A stretch of 64,000 bases of DNA, taken from Lachnospiraceae bacterium. Lineage in GTDB: Bacteria > Bacillota > Clostridia > Lachnospirales > Lachnospiraceae. Location: assembly GCA_017622575.1 (NCBI GenBank), contig JAGAQU010000062.1, forward strand, positions 1 to 64,000. The letters are read 5' to 3'. The notes beneath the pieces were generated by a model that was not told the DNA's origin, did not search any database, and saw nothing but the letters and a program-made list of their open reading frames with translations. Shown in pieces: positions 1 to 8,546 of the stretch. Position numbers and translations under genes: made by a program. Each line of letters begins with the position of its first letter. The stretch's first letter is position 1.

Positions 1-93
1 AATTTTCAGGGTTGCATTGCTGTTTATTTGTCAAGGTACGCTTCCTTTCTCTCGATTGGAAGTTGTTTTGTCTTGTTCAGACGCAACTCTGAT
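1..93 (-). other. Probable rRNA-operon leader leaving the window
   Basis: No gene is visible here. Read on the minus strand, this is the transcript downstream of two tandem promoters, and it ends at the window edge with a stretch containing TACCTTGACAAATAAACAG and GCAACCCTGAAAATT. Strings of this kind are familiar to me from leaders and spacers of clostridial rRNA operons. That the 16S gene follows immediately beyond position 1 is inference. Confidence 0.5.
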
Positions 94-122
94 ATAATAT
101 CATGTGCTTTATTCTGTGTCAA
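94..122 (-). promoter_or_regulatory. Strong sigma-A promoter P2 (probable rrn promoter)
   Basis: On the minus strand there is a perfect -35 TTGACA (117-122), a 17-base spacer and -10 TATTAT (94-99). The A/T-rich stretch just upstream (AAATTTAAAAAGTTTGAAAA) looks like an UP element. It fires leftward out of the window. Confidence 0.75.
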
Positions 123-183
123 GACTTTTTTCAAACTTTTTAAATTTCTTTTCCGCCGCTTCTGTTTTTCGCGGTGGATTTTT

Positions 184-213
184 ATTATAGCATCAGTCCA
201 TTTTTCTTGTCAA
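184..213 (-). promoter_or_regulatory. Strong sigma-A promoter P1 (probable rrn promoter)
   Basis: Minus strand: -35 TTGACA (208-213), an 18-base spacer and -10 TATAAT (184-189). The -35 box overlaps the stop codon of the CvpA-family gene. It lies about 90 bp upstream of P2, giving the tandem P1-P2 layout known from stable-RNA operons. Confidence 0.7.
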
Positions 214-602
214 TGGATAATTTGAGAAAGTCCCCAGTTTTTCAAGAAATGAACTGCCACACCTACAAGAAGCACTGCCTCTGCTCCGCCTACAACTACT
301 CCGAGCAGCTTATCCACCCATCTTATAATAGGAAGTTTTGAAATAAGTTTCAGAGATGTAAACAAAATATTCACCAGTCTATACACAATGCACACTACAA
401 GAAGAACACTGATAAACTGGATCAATTGTCCGATTTCCCGTTCAAGATAACTACCAACAGCTCCCAAAATCAGAATCATGCAAAACCCTGCAACGACCAT
501 AGCGATCAGAGAAACAAGTTCCTGTATCATTCCTCTCTTAAAGCCTGCCACTATTCGCCATATAAAAATGAAAACAATCACAACAAGTGCTGCGTAATAC
601 AT
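210..602 (-). CDS. CvpA family membrane protein
   Basis: A 130-residue, very hydrophobic protein with four predicted membrane spans (about residues 2-20, 33-50, 62-84 and 100-122). The GFKRGMIQE motif after the first span is the hallmark of the CvpA/colicin V production family. In Firmicutes members of this family are inner-membrane proteins of poorly known function, linked to envelope homeostasis. The ATG at 602 has GAGGATAA as ribosome binding site. It follows the DUF5711 gene by 44 bases and is probably its operon partner. The stop codon overlaps the -35 box of a strong outward promoter, so the operon ends here. Confidence 0.8.
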   Translation of the reverse strand: MYYAALVVIVFIFIWRIVAGFKRGMIQELVSLIAMVVAGFCMILILGAVGSYLEREIGQLIQFISVLLVVCIVYRLVNILFTSLKLISKLPIIRWVDKLLGVVVGGAEAVLLVGVAVHFLKNWGLSQIIH

Positions 603-646
603 TTACTTTTATCCTCATGTTTAAAAAGATCAATTAAGCTTCACCA

Positions 647-1858
647 CTATTTCAGTTCAATGACATCGACAGAATTGCTTGTCACCGAGACATATTTATA
701 ATTAGAAAAAGTGGGTACAAGCAGTGAAGACGGCTTTTCAAAAGTACCGGTAAATTTGTCTACCCCACTCATATTACAGATCTTGCAATCCATGTCATTG
801 TAAATGATTACCTGATCTCTGCTGAAAATAATATCCGTATATTCCATATCAAATAATTGGGAATGAATCTTGGTACCTGCAGTATTGTATACATCAAGAC
901 GGTATGCACTCTCTCCCGTCTGATTATGAAAGACAAGTCCCACATAATCTTCATTATAATAAATACCCTGAACTTCCTCGTTCAGAAGGGCCGTTGCCTT
1001 ATTGGCCGGCTTTTCGCCGCCCTCAAAGAACACAATTCTGTCATCAGAAACAGCAAATGCCGCACTATTATTCATAAACTGAACATAAGGGATTACAGTA
1101 TCGGGATAATCATACCCGCTTACATAATTATCACTTTCGTTTTTTCCCACCTCACCAAAATTAAAGAATGCAACACTGGATTTCATTTCTCCACTGTTAA
1201 CATGGAGGTAAGAAATTGCCAAAAGTTTTCCATTCGGAGACAGGGATAGGCTCATGGGATATCCGCTTTTATCCATGGTTGCCTTAATATCCACAATGGA
1301 AGTATCTGTATTCTCATTTCCATTATAAAGTAATATTCTGGTAACTTCGGCATCATCAAGCACTGCTGCCACAACACCGTTCTGTGAAACACATATTTTT
1401 CGGATAGGAAGATTGGTATTTACTGTCCCGAGCTGTCCCGTACTGCTTACCACATACACTGTTCTGCCATTATAATCACCGATTGCCGCCACATTATTAC
1501 ACACTGACAGCATTGGTTCCTGCATTTCAAACGTTTGATTCCAGAGAGCATTGCCTTTGGCATCAATACAGCTGGCACCGTCCTTGCTGTACAGGAGAAT
1601 ATTACCTCCAAGATTCTCAACCATAGCCCCCTGGACAATCGTGACCGGTGTTGAACTGACAACCACGCTTTCGCTGAAAACCTTGTTTTTCCATTGCACT
1701 ACCAAAAAAACAGCCACTGCAGCAATCAATACGATTACAAGGGCCGCCCGATAAAGGATCGTTAATTTATGGCTTTTGATTTTATCCTTATAATTAACAG
1801 GCTGAGAAACTCCCAGCCTTTTTTCTCTCTCTTTTAAATAATCCCGCACATTAGACAT
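647..1858 (-). CDS. DUF5711 family membrane-anchored beta-propeller-like protein
   Basis: A 403-residue protein with a basic N-terminal cytoplasmic tail, one membrane span at about residues 37-56, and a long extracytoplasmic part rich in short beta-strand-like repeats such as VAAIGDYNGRTVYVVSS and LLAISYLHVNSG. This resembles a WD40/quinoprotein propeller and matches what I know of the DUF5711 family of Lachnospiraceae. Molecular function is unknown. The start at 1858 has GGAGATGAATCA before ATG. It lies 24 bases downstream of another membrane protein gene and 44 bases upstream of the CvpA-family gene, so the three probably form an envelope operon. Confidence 0.75.
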   Translation of the reverse strand: MSNVRDYLKEREKRLGVSQPVNYKDKIKSHKLTILYRAALVIVLIAAVAVFLVVQWKNKVFSESVVVSSTPVTIVQGAMVENLGGNILLYSKDGASCIDAKGNALWNQTFEMQEPMLSVCNNVAAIGDYNGRTVYVVSSTGQLGTVNTNLPIRKICVSQNGVVAAVLDDAEVTRILLYNGNENTDTSIVDIKATMDKSGYPMSLSLSPNGKLLAISYLHVNSGEMKSSVAFFNFGEVGKNESDNYVSGYDYPDTVIPYVQFMNNSAAFAVSDDRIVFFEGGEKPANKATALLNEEVQGIYYNEDYVGLVFHNQTGESAYRLDVYNTAGTKIHSQLFDMEYTDIIFSRDQVIIYNDMDCKICNMSGVDKFTGTFEKPSSLLVPTFSNYKYVSVTSNSVDVIELK

Positions 1859-1882
1859 TGATTCATCTCCATGGTCTGTGTC

Positions 1883-2494
1883 CTATTGTCCTGCTGCCTG
1901 CAAGACTCGCACCGCCATCATTGTAAAGTCATACATACACCCGTAATTATCAATTGTTACCACCGCCACCGCAGTTAGCATAACCGTAAGCCCCAGAAAA
2001 GTCTTACAAAACAGTTCCCTGATAAAGGATAAAGCAAATTTTTCTCCTGCTTTTTTATTACCTCCGTAAGCCTGACACTTATCTTTTTCCTCTTCATTCA
2101 GTTTCTTTTTTCTTTTAAAGCAAGATAACATATAGTTCTGCATTGCTTCATTGGATTCATAAAAAATATAGCAGCCTTCTTCCGTTCCCGGAAGATTCTG
2201 CTTTTCATAAATATTAACATATCCGATAAGGCTGTATCCGACAAAAAACTGTTTTCCTATCTCTTCCTGATTTCTGCCGTTCTCCATTTCCTCCACAACG
2301 CCGGAGGCTCCATAGATTAAATAATAATGGATATTCTCCCGGCAAAAGGCATGTCCGTAAAGTGCCACTCTCACCGGGAGACTGTTCTTTTCTTTTTTTA
2401 ATTCATTCAGATATGTATAAACATAATCTTCAATGTAGACTCTGCTTTCTCCTGTGACTTTTCCCATTTGTTTCACAACTGACGGCAAACGCAT
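1883..2494 (-). CDS. Uncharacterised protein with C-terminal membrane anchor
   Basis: A 203-residue protein I do not recognise with certainty. Residues 1-125 are soluble, with alternating strands and helices (VRVALYGHAF, YYLIYGASGVVEE). A charged linker (KRKKKLNEEEKDK) follows, then one hydrophobic segment at about residues 160-182 and a short tail. This suggests a tail-anchored protein facing the cytoplasm. The start is well supported by GGAGGAAAAGT before ATG. The first 120 residues faintly recall a JAB/MPN-like fold, but I see no metal-binding motif. It heads the run with DUF5711 and CvpA and is separated from galM by about 120 bases. Confidence 0.65.
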   Translation of the reverse strand: MRLPSVVKQMGKVTGESRVYIEDYVYTYLNELKKEKNSLPVRVALYGHAFCRENIHYYLIYGASGVVEEMENGRNQEEIGKQFFVGYSLIGYVNIYEKQNLPGTEEGCYIFYESNEAMQNYMLSCFKRKKKLNEEEKDKCQAYGGNKKAGEKFALSFIRELFCKTFLGLTVMLTAVAVVTIDNYGCMYDFTMMAVRVLQAAGQ

Positions 2495-2617
2495 ACTTTT
2501 CCTCCGATGATTTTCCTTGTAATCACCTTAACAGAAAATCTATGCATTTTATGTCACAGCCTGTCTCTCTTTTCCTTTTATCCATCGACAAAATTTAAAG
2601 AATATGACATCCCACAA

Positions 2618-3658
2618 TTAAAGAAATTTATAGACAGTGGCGGTCACATATTTTCTGTCCGGTCCAAAAACAGCGGACGGGAACTGCGGTTTGTTGGCTG
2701 TATCAGGATAATACTGTGTTTCAAGGCACAGCCCGCATCTTGGTCCATAGACAGTCCCGCCTTTTCCGACCGTCTCACCGATACAATTTCCTGCATAGAA
2801 CTGTACTCCGGGCAAATCCGTATAGCATTTCATCACCCTGCCTGATTTGTCATCTGAAACAGTTGCAAACTCTCTCAAAGAGCCGTCAGCCCCATCAATA
2901 ACCCAATTGTGATCGTAGCCCTTTACCAGCTTCAATTGTTCATTGTCATCTTCGATACGGTCTCCTACTCTTGTTTCTTTCAGAAAATCAAAAGGTGTTC
3001 CCTTTACAGATGCAATCTCTCCTGTAGGGATGGCACCTGCCACCACCGGAGTATAGCAGGATGCAAGAAGCTGAAGCTTATGATCATATATTTTGCCTGC
3101 ATCGTGACCTGCAAGATTAAAATAAGAATGATTGGTCATATTGATAATCGTATTTTTATCACTGTCTGCTTCATAATGGATCTTAAGCTCATTTTCCTCC
3201 GTAACGGTATAGGTAACCTTCACCTTTTTATTACCCGGGAATCCCATGGAACCATCTTCATCTGTCAGTGAAAAAGTAACGCTGTCCGTTCTTTCTTCCA
3301 CATCCCAGACTCTCTTGTGATAGCCAAGCTGCGCATCACTGTGTAAATTATTTACTCCATCGTTGACAGCCAACTGATATCTCTGTCCGTCAAGCTCAAA
3401 TGCTGCCCCTCCGATCCTGTTGGCATTAGGTCCGACGGTAGCACCAAAAAAGCTGCCATTTTCAAAATAAGGTTCCAGTGTATCATAACCTAGCACCACA
3501 TCTGCCATATTGCCGTTTTTATCAGGCACAAACAGATTTACCAGAATAGCTCCATAGTTGATGACCCCTGCTTTCATTCCCTTACTGTTGGAAATATAAT
3601 ACTTAGTAATGTTTTTACCGCATTTCGTTGTTCCGAATGCTTCCTTTGTCACTGCCAT
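2618..3658 (-). CDS. galM: Aldose 1-epimerase (galactose mutarotase)
   Basis: Interconverts the alpha and beta anomers of galactose and glucose, feeding the Leloir pathway; cytoplasmic. The 346-residue length fits the family. Visible hallmarks are GPNANRIGG (about residues 77-84), His106, the catalytic His177 in TNHSYFNLAGH, and the catalytic Glu313 in LETQYYPD. I chose the ATG at 3658 because AGAGAGGA lies 7 bases upstream; an in-frame ATG seven codons earlier would place that ribosome binding site inside the gene. It sits 27 bases after recR, so it is probably at the end of the pfkA-dnaX-ybaB-recR transcript, an unusual place for a sugar gene. No other gal genes are in the window. Confidence 0.93.
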   Translation of the reverse strand: MAVTKEAFGTTKCGKNITKYYISNSKGMKAGVINYGAILVNLFVPDKNGNMADVVLGYDTLEPYFENGSFFGATVGPNANRIGGAAFELDGQRYQLAVNDGVNNLHSDAQLGYHKRVWDVEERTDSVTFSLTDEDGSMGFPGNKKVKVTYTVTEENELKIHYEADSDKNTIINMTNHSYFNLAGHDAGKIYDHKLQLLASCYTPVVAGAIPTGEIASVKGTPFDFLKETRVGDRIEDDNEQLKLVKGYDHNWVIDGADGSLREFATVSDDKSGRVMKCYTDLPGVQFYAGNCIGETVGKGGTVYGPRCGLCLETQYYPDTANKPQFPSAVFGPDRKYVTATVYKFL

Positions 3659-3685
3659 AGCATAATCCTCTCTTCCCACTTTATC

Positions 3686-4282
3686 TTATAACTCCGTTCT
3701 GCCTTCCAACGCACGGAGCAACGTTACTTCATCAATATATTCCAAATCTCCTCCAACGGGCACACCGCTGGCGATTCTGGTCACTTTTATTCCTGTAGGC
3801 TTGATCAGTTTGCCGATATACATTGCCGTTGTCTCGCCCTCCAGGCTGGAATTTGTTGCAATAATGACCTCAGTAACATTTCCTTCCAGTCTCTTGATCA
3901 ATTCCTTCAGCTTGATATCTCCCGGCCCGATTCCCAACATAGGCGAAATGGCTCCGTGGAGCACATGATAGACTCCTTCATATTTCCCTGTCTTTTCATA
4001 GGCTGCCAGATCTCTGGAATTTTCTACCACCATGATTGTGCTGTGATCTCTTTTTTGATTGGCACAAATAGGACAGGTTTCCTTATCTGTCAGCGTATAA
4101 CACTCACTACAATAGCGGACATTTTCTTTTGCGTCCAGAATCGTTTTTGCCAGCCTGTTAACCTTGTCCTTTGGCATATTGATCAAATGAAATGCCAGAC
4201 GCTGGGCAGATTTTGCTCCAATCCCCGGAAGGCTCGCAAGCTCATCTATTAACTTATTAATATATCCGCTGTACAGGTCCAT
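3686..4282 (-). CDS. recR: Recombination mediator protein RecR
   Basis: A 198-residue DNA-repair protein of the RecFOR pathway that helps load RecA on single-stranded gaps. The expected parts are in order: a helix-hairpin-helix around residues 12-30 ([16 protein letters not shown]), a four-cysteine zinc finger (Cys58, 61, 70, 73), and a Toprim domain ([12 protein letters not shown] ... [12 protein letters not shown]). The start codon overlaps the ybaB stop as TAATG, indicating translational coupling, and follows the classic dnaX-ybaB-recR order of bacteria. Confidence 0.97.
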   Translation of the reverse strand: MDLYSGYINKLIDELASLPGIGAKSAQRLAFHLINMPKDKVNRLAKTILDAKENVRYCSECYTLTDKETCPICANQKRDHSTIMVVENSRDLAAYEKTGKYEGVYHVLHGAISPMLGIGPGDIKLKELIKRLEGNVTEVIIATNSSLEGETTAMYIGKLIKPTGIKVTRIASGVPVGGDLEYIDEVTLLRALEGRTEL

Positions 4283-4635
4283 TAGAAGGGAAATCCTCCT
4301 CCCAGATTCAGTCCGCCTGTCATCTTACTCATAATCTCCGCATTTGCCTCATCTGCCATACGAAGGGCTTCATTGGTCGCTGCCATAACAAGATCCTCAA
4401 GCATTTCAATATCATCGGGATCCACCACTTCCTCTGAAAGCCTTACCTTTGTAATTTCTTTCTTTCCCGTAACCGTAACCTCAACGGCTCCGCCGCCTGC
4501 TTTTGCAGTAAACTCCTTAGCCTCCACTTCCTTCTGGCTTTCTTCCATCTGACGCTGCATTCTTTGCGCCTGCTTCATCAGATTGTTCATGTTGCCGGGC
4601 ATTCCGCCACCCGGAAATCCTCCGCGTTTTGCCAT
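4282..4635 (-). CDS. YbaB/EbfC family nucleoid-associated protein
   Basis: A small DNA-binding protein (about 117 residues) that usually sits between dnaX and recR, as here. The N-terminus is glycine- and methionine-rich ([18 protein letters not shown]), followed by the long helix and the three-stranded sheet typical of the family ([21 protein letters not shown]). I start at the ATG at 4635, which has GAGGAATAAGGA upstream; the ATG five codons earlier would overlap that site. The stop overlaps the recR start. Confidence 0.93.
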   Translation of the reverse strand: MAKRGGFPGGGMPGNMNNLMKQAQRMQRQMEESQKEVEAKEFTAKAGGGAVEVTVTGKKEITKVRLSEEVVDPDDIEMLEDLVMAATNEALRMADEANAEIMSKMTGGLNLGGGFPF

Positions 4636-4674
4636 TTCCTTATTCCTCATCTCTCTATTATTATTTTTTATTTT

Positions 4675-6309
4675 TTAAAACTCATCCTCGAAAGACTCTT
4701 CGTCTTCCTCCTCTATCTCTTCAATATCCATGTTAATATTATCAGAGACAAGCTTGGTCAGATCAGGAAAAGTATCCTCCGGATTTCTGCCTCCGTCAGC
4801 ATTCTGTATCACAATCTCAATTTCTCTGCCGGCATAATCAGAAAGGATCTTTTGAAGTTCCTCCCTGTGTCCTTCCTGTCTGAAATAATCTGCGGGCAGT
4901 CCATCCTGTACCACGATCAAAAGTTTTCCGTCTGCCGAAAGACTTGGATATGCACTCTTCAAGTAAGTTTTCATGGGATTAGGCGTCTCCGATACCGCTG
5001 CTGACCATTTGCCCACTACCTTCTTAATGTCCTCGGGAATTGCTTTGGGAAGGGGTGCTCTTACCGTCTGTTCCATCCCGCCGTTCCCGTTCAGCGCAGA
5101 AGACGCATTTGCCTGCATCGCCTGAAGAAGAGCAGTATCCAAAGAGGCCGGAATGCCTTTCTCCATTTTATCTTCCAGTTGCCTGATACGGTCTGCCAGC
5201 GACTGTGTATCCGTCTCCATAGCCGGCCTGCAAAGCTTGATCAGTCCAATTTCAATCAAAATACGCTTTTGGGCAGCAAATCTGATCTGTCCGGAAAGTT
5301 CGGACAGCACACGAATATAACGCATAATCGTATCATTGTCCGCCATCTTTGCCTCTTCCTTCAGTTTTTGAAGATTTTCCGTCGAGACATCGATAACATC
5401 TTCAATGCCGTCTGCAGTCTTAATTAGCAGAAGGTTTCGAAGATACCATGTAAAATCGACAACAAACTGTGTCAGTTCCCGTCCCTGTACTACCATTTCT
5501 TCCAGAATACCGATAGCACCGGATACATTTCCTTCAAGTACTACCCGGAGAAGTCTGCTGAACACCGCTGTATCCACTGCTCCCAGTACATCCAATACTT
5601 TATCATACGTCAGCTCCTGCCCGAAATGAAAGGCGATGCACTGATCAAGAAGACTTAAGGCATCTCTCATGGAGCCGTCCGCGATTTTCGCAATATAGCG
5701 GATTGCCTTATCCTCTATGGCAACCTGTTCAATTTGCGTCAGTTCCTTAATTCTGTCGGAAATTGTATCTATGGTAATCCTTTTAAAATCATATCTCTGA
5801 CATCTTGACAGAATCGTTATGGGAATCTTGTGAACTTCCGTAGTCGCCAGAATAAAGATCACATAGGATGGGGGTTCCTCCAGCGTTTTTAAGAGCGCAT
5901 TAAAAGCTCCTATGGAAAGCATATGAACTTCATCAATAATGTAAACCTTATACTTTCCCTCCGCAGGTGAATAGGACACTTCATCCACAATTTCTCTGAT
6001 ATTATCCACACCATTATTGGAAGCCGCATCAATCTCGATCACATTCATGCTGGCACCCGCTGCAATGGCCTTGCACACGGCACATTCTCCGCAAGGATTT
6101 CCATCCACCGGACTTTCGCAATTGACAGCTTTGGCAAATATCTTTGCTATGGTCGTCTTACCGGTACCTCTTGTTCCGCAAAACAGATAAGCATGGGAAG
6201 TACGTCCTGACTTTATTTGATTTTTCAGCGTTGTAACAATATGGTCCTGCCCCTTTACATCCTCAAAGGTGGCAGGACGAAATTTCCTGTATAGGGCTGT
6301 ATATGACAT
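4675..6309 (-). CDS. dnaX: DNA polymerase III subunits gamma/tau
   Basis: Clamp-loader ATPase of the replicative polymerase, 544 residues. It shows the N-terminal signature SYTALYRKFRPATF, the P-loop GTRGTGKT (about 45-52), a zinc-binding knuckle (Cys64, 73, 76, 79), the DEVH Walker B and the SRCQRYDF sensor region. The C-terminal tau-like part is short and ends in a very acidic tail (EEIEEEDEESFEDEF). I see no obvious slippery sequence for a separate gamma product. The intended end of pfkA lies two bases upstream of this ATG, so the two genes are co-transcribed; the pfkA frame as written runs 47 bases into dnaX because of a frameshift. Confidence 0.97.
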   Translation of the reverse strand: MSYTALYRKFRPATFEDVKGQDHIVTTLKNQIKSGRTSHAYLFCGTRGTGKTTIAKIFAKAVNCESPVDGNPCGECAVCKAIAAGASMNVIEIDAASNNGVDNIREIVDEVSYSPAEGKYKVYIIDEVHMLSIGAFNALLKTLEEPPSYVIFILATTEVHKIPITILSRCQRYDFKRITIDTISDRIKELTQIEQVAIEDKAIRYIAKIADGSMRDALSLLDQCIAFHFGQELTYDKVLDVLGAVDTAVFSRLLRVVLEGNVSGAIGILEEMVVQGRELTQFVVDFTWYLRNLLLIKTADGIEDVIDVSTENLQKLKEEAKMADNDTIMRYIRVLSELSGQIRFAAQKRILIEIGLIKLCRPAMETDTQSLADRIRQLEDKMEKGIPASLDTALLQAMQANASSALNGNGGMEQTVRAPLPKAIPEDIKKVVGKWSAAVSETPNPMKTYLKSAYPSLSADGKLLIVVQDGLPADYFRQEGHREELQKILSDYAGREIEIVIQNADGGRNPEDTFPDLTKLVSDNINMDIEEIEEEDEESFEDEF

Positions 6310-7384
6310 GTTTAATCCCCAAAGCTGATGCCAAGTAATTTGGCTTCTTTACAATATCGGAATCAGGTGAAACCATCTTAAGCTTACCTGCTACATCCTC
6401 AAGCGGAACTTTTACGATTTCTCTGTTTTTATAACCCACCATAAAGCCGTATTCGCCTTTTAGGATCAATTCGCCGGCTTCCGCACCGAGACGGCTTGCG
6501 AACACTCTGTCATACGGGCAGGGGCTTCCGCCTCTCTGGGTATGTCCTGGAACCGTGACGCGGACCTCTCCTCCTGTCATCTTCTGAATCTGGTCTGCCA
6601 GTTCATAGGAAACGGAAGGATATTTGTAGTTTTTCATTTTTTCTTTATATTCCTTCTTGGAAAGCTTTGCATCCTCTTTGGAGATAGCGCCTTCTGCCAC
6701 TGCAAGAATCGTAAAGCGGCTGCCGTTTTTATTTCTCTTTTCGATTGCCTCCACAACCTTATTGATATCGTAAGGTATTTCAGGGATCAGAATGATATCG
6801 GCTCCTCCCGCCATACCGGCATTCAGAGTAAGATATCCTACTTTATGTCCCATTACTTCCACAATAAAGGTTCTGCCATGGGAGGAAGCTGTTGTATGGA
6901 TACAGTCAATTGCCTCCGTTGCAATATTGACGGCGCTCTGGAAACCAAAGGTCATGTCGGTACCCCAAAGATCATTATCTATTGTTTTCGGAAGGGTGAT
7001 TACATTTAAGCCTTCTTCTCTGAGAAGATTGGCCGTCTTATGGGTACCGTTGCCACCAAGGATCACCAGGCAATCGAGGCGAAGCTTATAATAATTCTGC
7101 TTCATGGCTTCTACTTTATCAAGACCATTTTCATCGGGATCCTTAATCGTCTTAAAGGGGGTTCTGGAACTTCCGAGAATGGTGCCGCCTTTCGTAAGAA
7201 TACCGGAGAAATCGCTTCCTGTAAGCATACGGAAATTTCCATAAATCAAACCCTTATAGCCATCCAGGAAACCGTATATCTCTACTTCCTCATTGCTGTT
7301 CACCAGACACTTTACAACACCTCTCATCGCTGCATTCAGTGCCTGACAGTCACCACCGCTTGTTAACATACCGATTCTCTTCAT
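6263..7384 (-). CDS. pfkA: ATP-dependent 6-phosphofructokinase, apparent frameshift at C-terminus
   Basis: Phosphorylates fructose-6-phosphate in glycolysis. MLTSGGDCQALNA, GGNGTHKTA (glycine at the ATP/PPi-deciding position) and the catalytic TIDND are all present. As written, the 373-residue frame ends in an unrelated tail (NYLASALGIKHVIYS...) reading into dnaX. In the next frame the same bases encode EAKLLGISFGD followed by TAA (6312-6314), which is the usual C-terminus of clostridial PFKs and stops two bases before the dnaX ATG. Restoring one A in the A-run at 6348-6350 joins the two, giving a gene of 6312-7384. This may be a sequencing or assembly error or a true late frameshift; the catalytic core is intact. 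The promoter is at 7451-7479. Confidence 0.9.
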   Translation of the reverse strand: MKRIGMLTSGGDCQALNAAMRGVVKCLVNSNEEVEIYGFLDGYKGLIYGNFRMLTGSDFSGILTKGGTILGSSRTPFKTIKDPDENGLDKVEAMKQNYYKLRLDCLVILGGNGTHKTANLLREEGLNVITLPKTIDNDLWGTDMTFGFQSAVNIATEAIDCIHTTASSHGRTFIVEVMGHKVGYLTLNAGMAGGADIILIPEIPYDINKVVEAIEKRNKNGSRFTILAVAEGAISKEDAKLSKKEYKEKMKNYKYPSVSYELADQIQKMTGGEVRVTVPGHTQRGGSPCPYDRVFASRLGAEAGELILKGEYGFMVGYKNREIVKVPLEDVAGKLKMVSPDSDIVKKPNYLASALGIKHVIYSPIQEISSCHL

Positions 7385-7450
7385 TTCAATACCCTTCCTT
7401 TCTCCTTATCCGACTGTAAATAATAACTCTGAAAATCATTTCCATTGTAT

Positions 7451-7479
7451 ATTATACATAATTTAAAGTCTGTCTACAA
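7451..7479 (-). promoter_or_regulatory. Sigma-A promoter of pfkA-dnaX-ybaB-recR
   Basis: Minus strand -35 TTGTAG (474-479 of this kilobase), a 17-base spacer and -10 TATAAT (7451-7456). It overlaps the stop codon of the upstream glycosyltransferase gene and lies about 65 bases before the pfkA ATG. Confidence 0.65.
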
Positions 7480-8511
7480 CCCCGCTCCTTTTCTCTTTTT
7501 CCGAAAATTCCGGTAGGACCAGAGCAGCTTATAATACAGCATAAAAAAGAGTGTAGACTTCATATGCATATCAATCAGCTTTCGCTCTTCCGCATGTACC
7601 CTCTCTCCATAATAGGAATTTTCTCGAAAGTGTGGAAAAGTTTCTTTCATTTCCTTCCCCAAGGCCTTCACGAACCCATATTCCTTTTTTCTGACACCGG
7701 CCATATAGGAAAAAAGCGTATTGACATAAAACAGTGTGGTAAAACTGCTTTCAATTTCGGGATAATATTCCTCTAAAAAGCAAAACTCCTTCGCCTCCTT
7801 AAGCATTACTCTGGCTGCTTCCATCCTGTCTTCACATCTCTTTTTTGTGATCGTGTGGACAGTGGAGGTATCATGCTGATAATAGTAATACAAAGGCTCT
7901 TCAATATACTCAAAATGTTTCGCCCGCAGCATCCAGGAATTGCTGATGGCATTGTCCTCATAAAAGATATTCTCGGGAAAGCGATTGGGATAATCCAGAA
8001 TAATATGGCGTCTGTAAATCTTTACTACAAGACTGCCACTGTCAAGGATCAGGGAGCGGTATTTTTCCTTGCTCAGCTCTCCTGTCTGCGACTGTTTGTT
8101 ATTATGAACAATCTGGCCGATCTTCATACTGTGTTCATCCGTCAGATGGTAATCACAGCCCACCATGTCTGCGCCCGTCTCTTCTGCCCGTTTCAAAAGA
8201 CGTTCATAAAAGTCAGCAGTCACCCAGTCGTCGCTGTCGATGAATCCAATCCACTCTCCTGCAGCCACAGACAATCCGAGATTTTTTGCTCCTCCCTGCT
8301 TTTTATTGACAGGAGAAGCAATCACCCTAACCTTCTCCGGAAATTTCTTTTCGTAAGAGCGCAGTATTTCCAATGAATTATCTGTGGAGCAATCGTCCAC
8401 TGCAATGATCTCATAATCAGTAATTGTCTGATTCACCAGACTGTTGAGACAAAACTGAAGTTTTCCGTCAGCTGCCATATTATAGACCGGTACGATGATG
8501 CTCAGTTTCAT
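7474..8511 (-). CDS. Family 2 glycosyltransferase
   Basis: A 345-residue GT-A fold transferase, probably adding a sugar from a nucleotide donor to a cell-surface polymer. The N-terminal half carries the GT2 marks: KLSIIVPVYN, the nucleotide-binding DDCSTDNS (about residue 40) and the DXD-type DSDDW (about residue 95). The C-terminal part (GFVKALGKEMKETFPHF) is typical of capsule/exopolysaccharide GT2 proteins without membrane spans; the end is strongly basic. It follows a PseC-like aminotransferase by 35 bases, so both may serve one surface-glycan pathway. Acceptor and donor cannot be told from sequence. Confidence 0.88.
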   Translation of the reverse strand: MKLSIIVPVYNMAADGKLQFCLNSLVNQTITDYEIIAVDDCSTDNSLEILRSYEKKFPEKVRVIASPVNKKQGGAKNLGLSVAAGEWIGFIDSDDWVTADFYERLLKRAEETGADMVGCDYHLTDEHSMKIGQIVHNNKQSQTGELSKEKYRSLILDSGSLVVKIYRRHIILDYPNRFPENIFYEDNAISNSWMLRAKHFEYIEEPLYYYYQHDTSTVHTITKKRCEDRMEAARVMLKEAKEFCFLEEYYPEIESSFTTLFYVNTLFSYMAGVRKKEYGFVKALGKEMKETFPHFRENSYYGERVHAEERKLIDMHMKSTLFFMLYYKLLWSYRNFRKKRKGAGL

Positions 8512-8546
8512 TTTATTCCCTGCTCTTTCCTTTTTTGTACTGCGGC

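Noticed and set aside
28..225. Plus-strand open frame of 65 codons at the left edge
   Set aside because: It is antisense to two strong promoters and a leader, is low in complexity and rich in Phe, and has no ribosome binding site.
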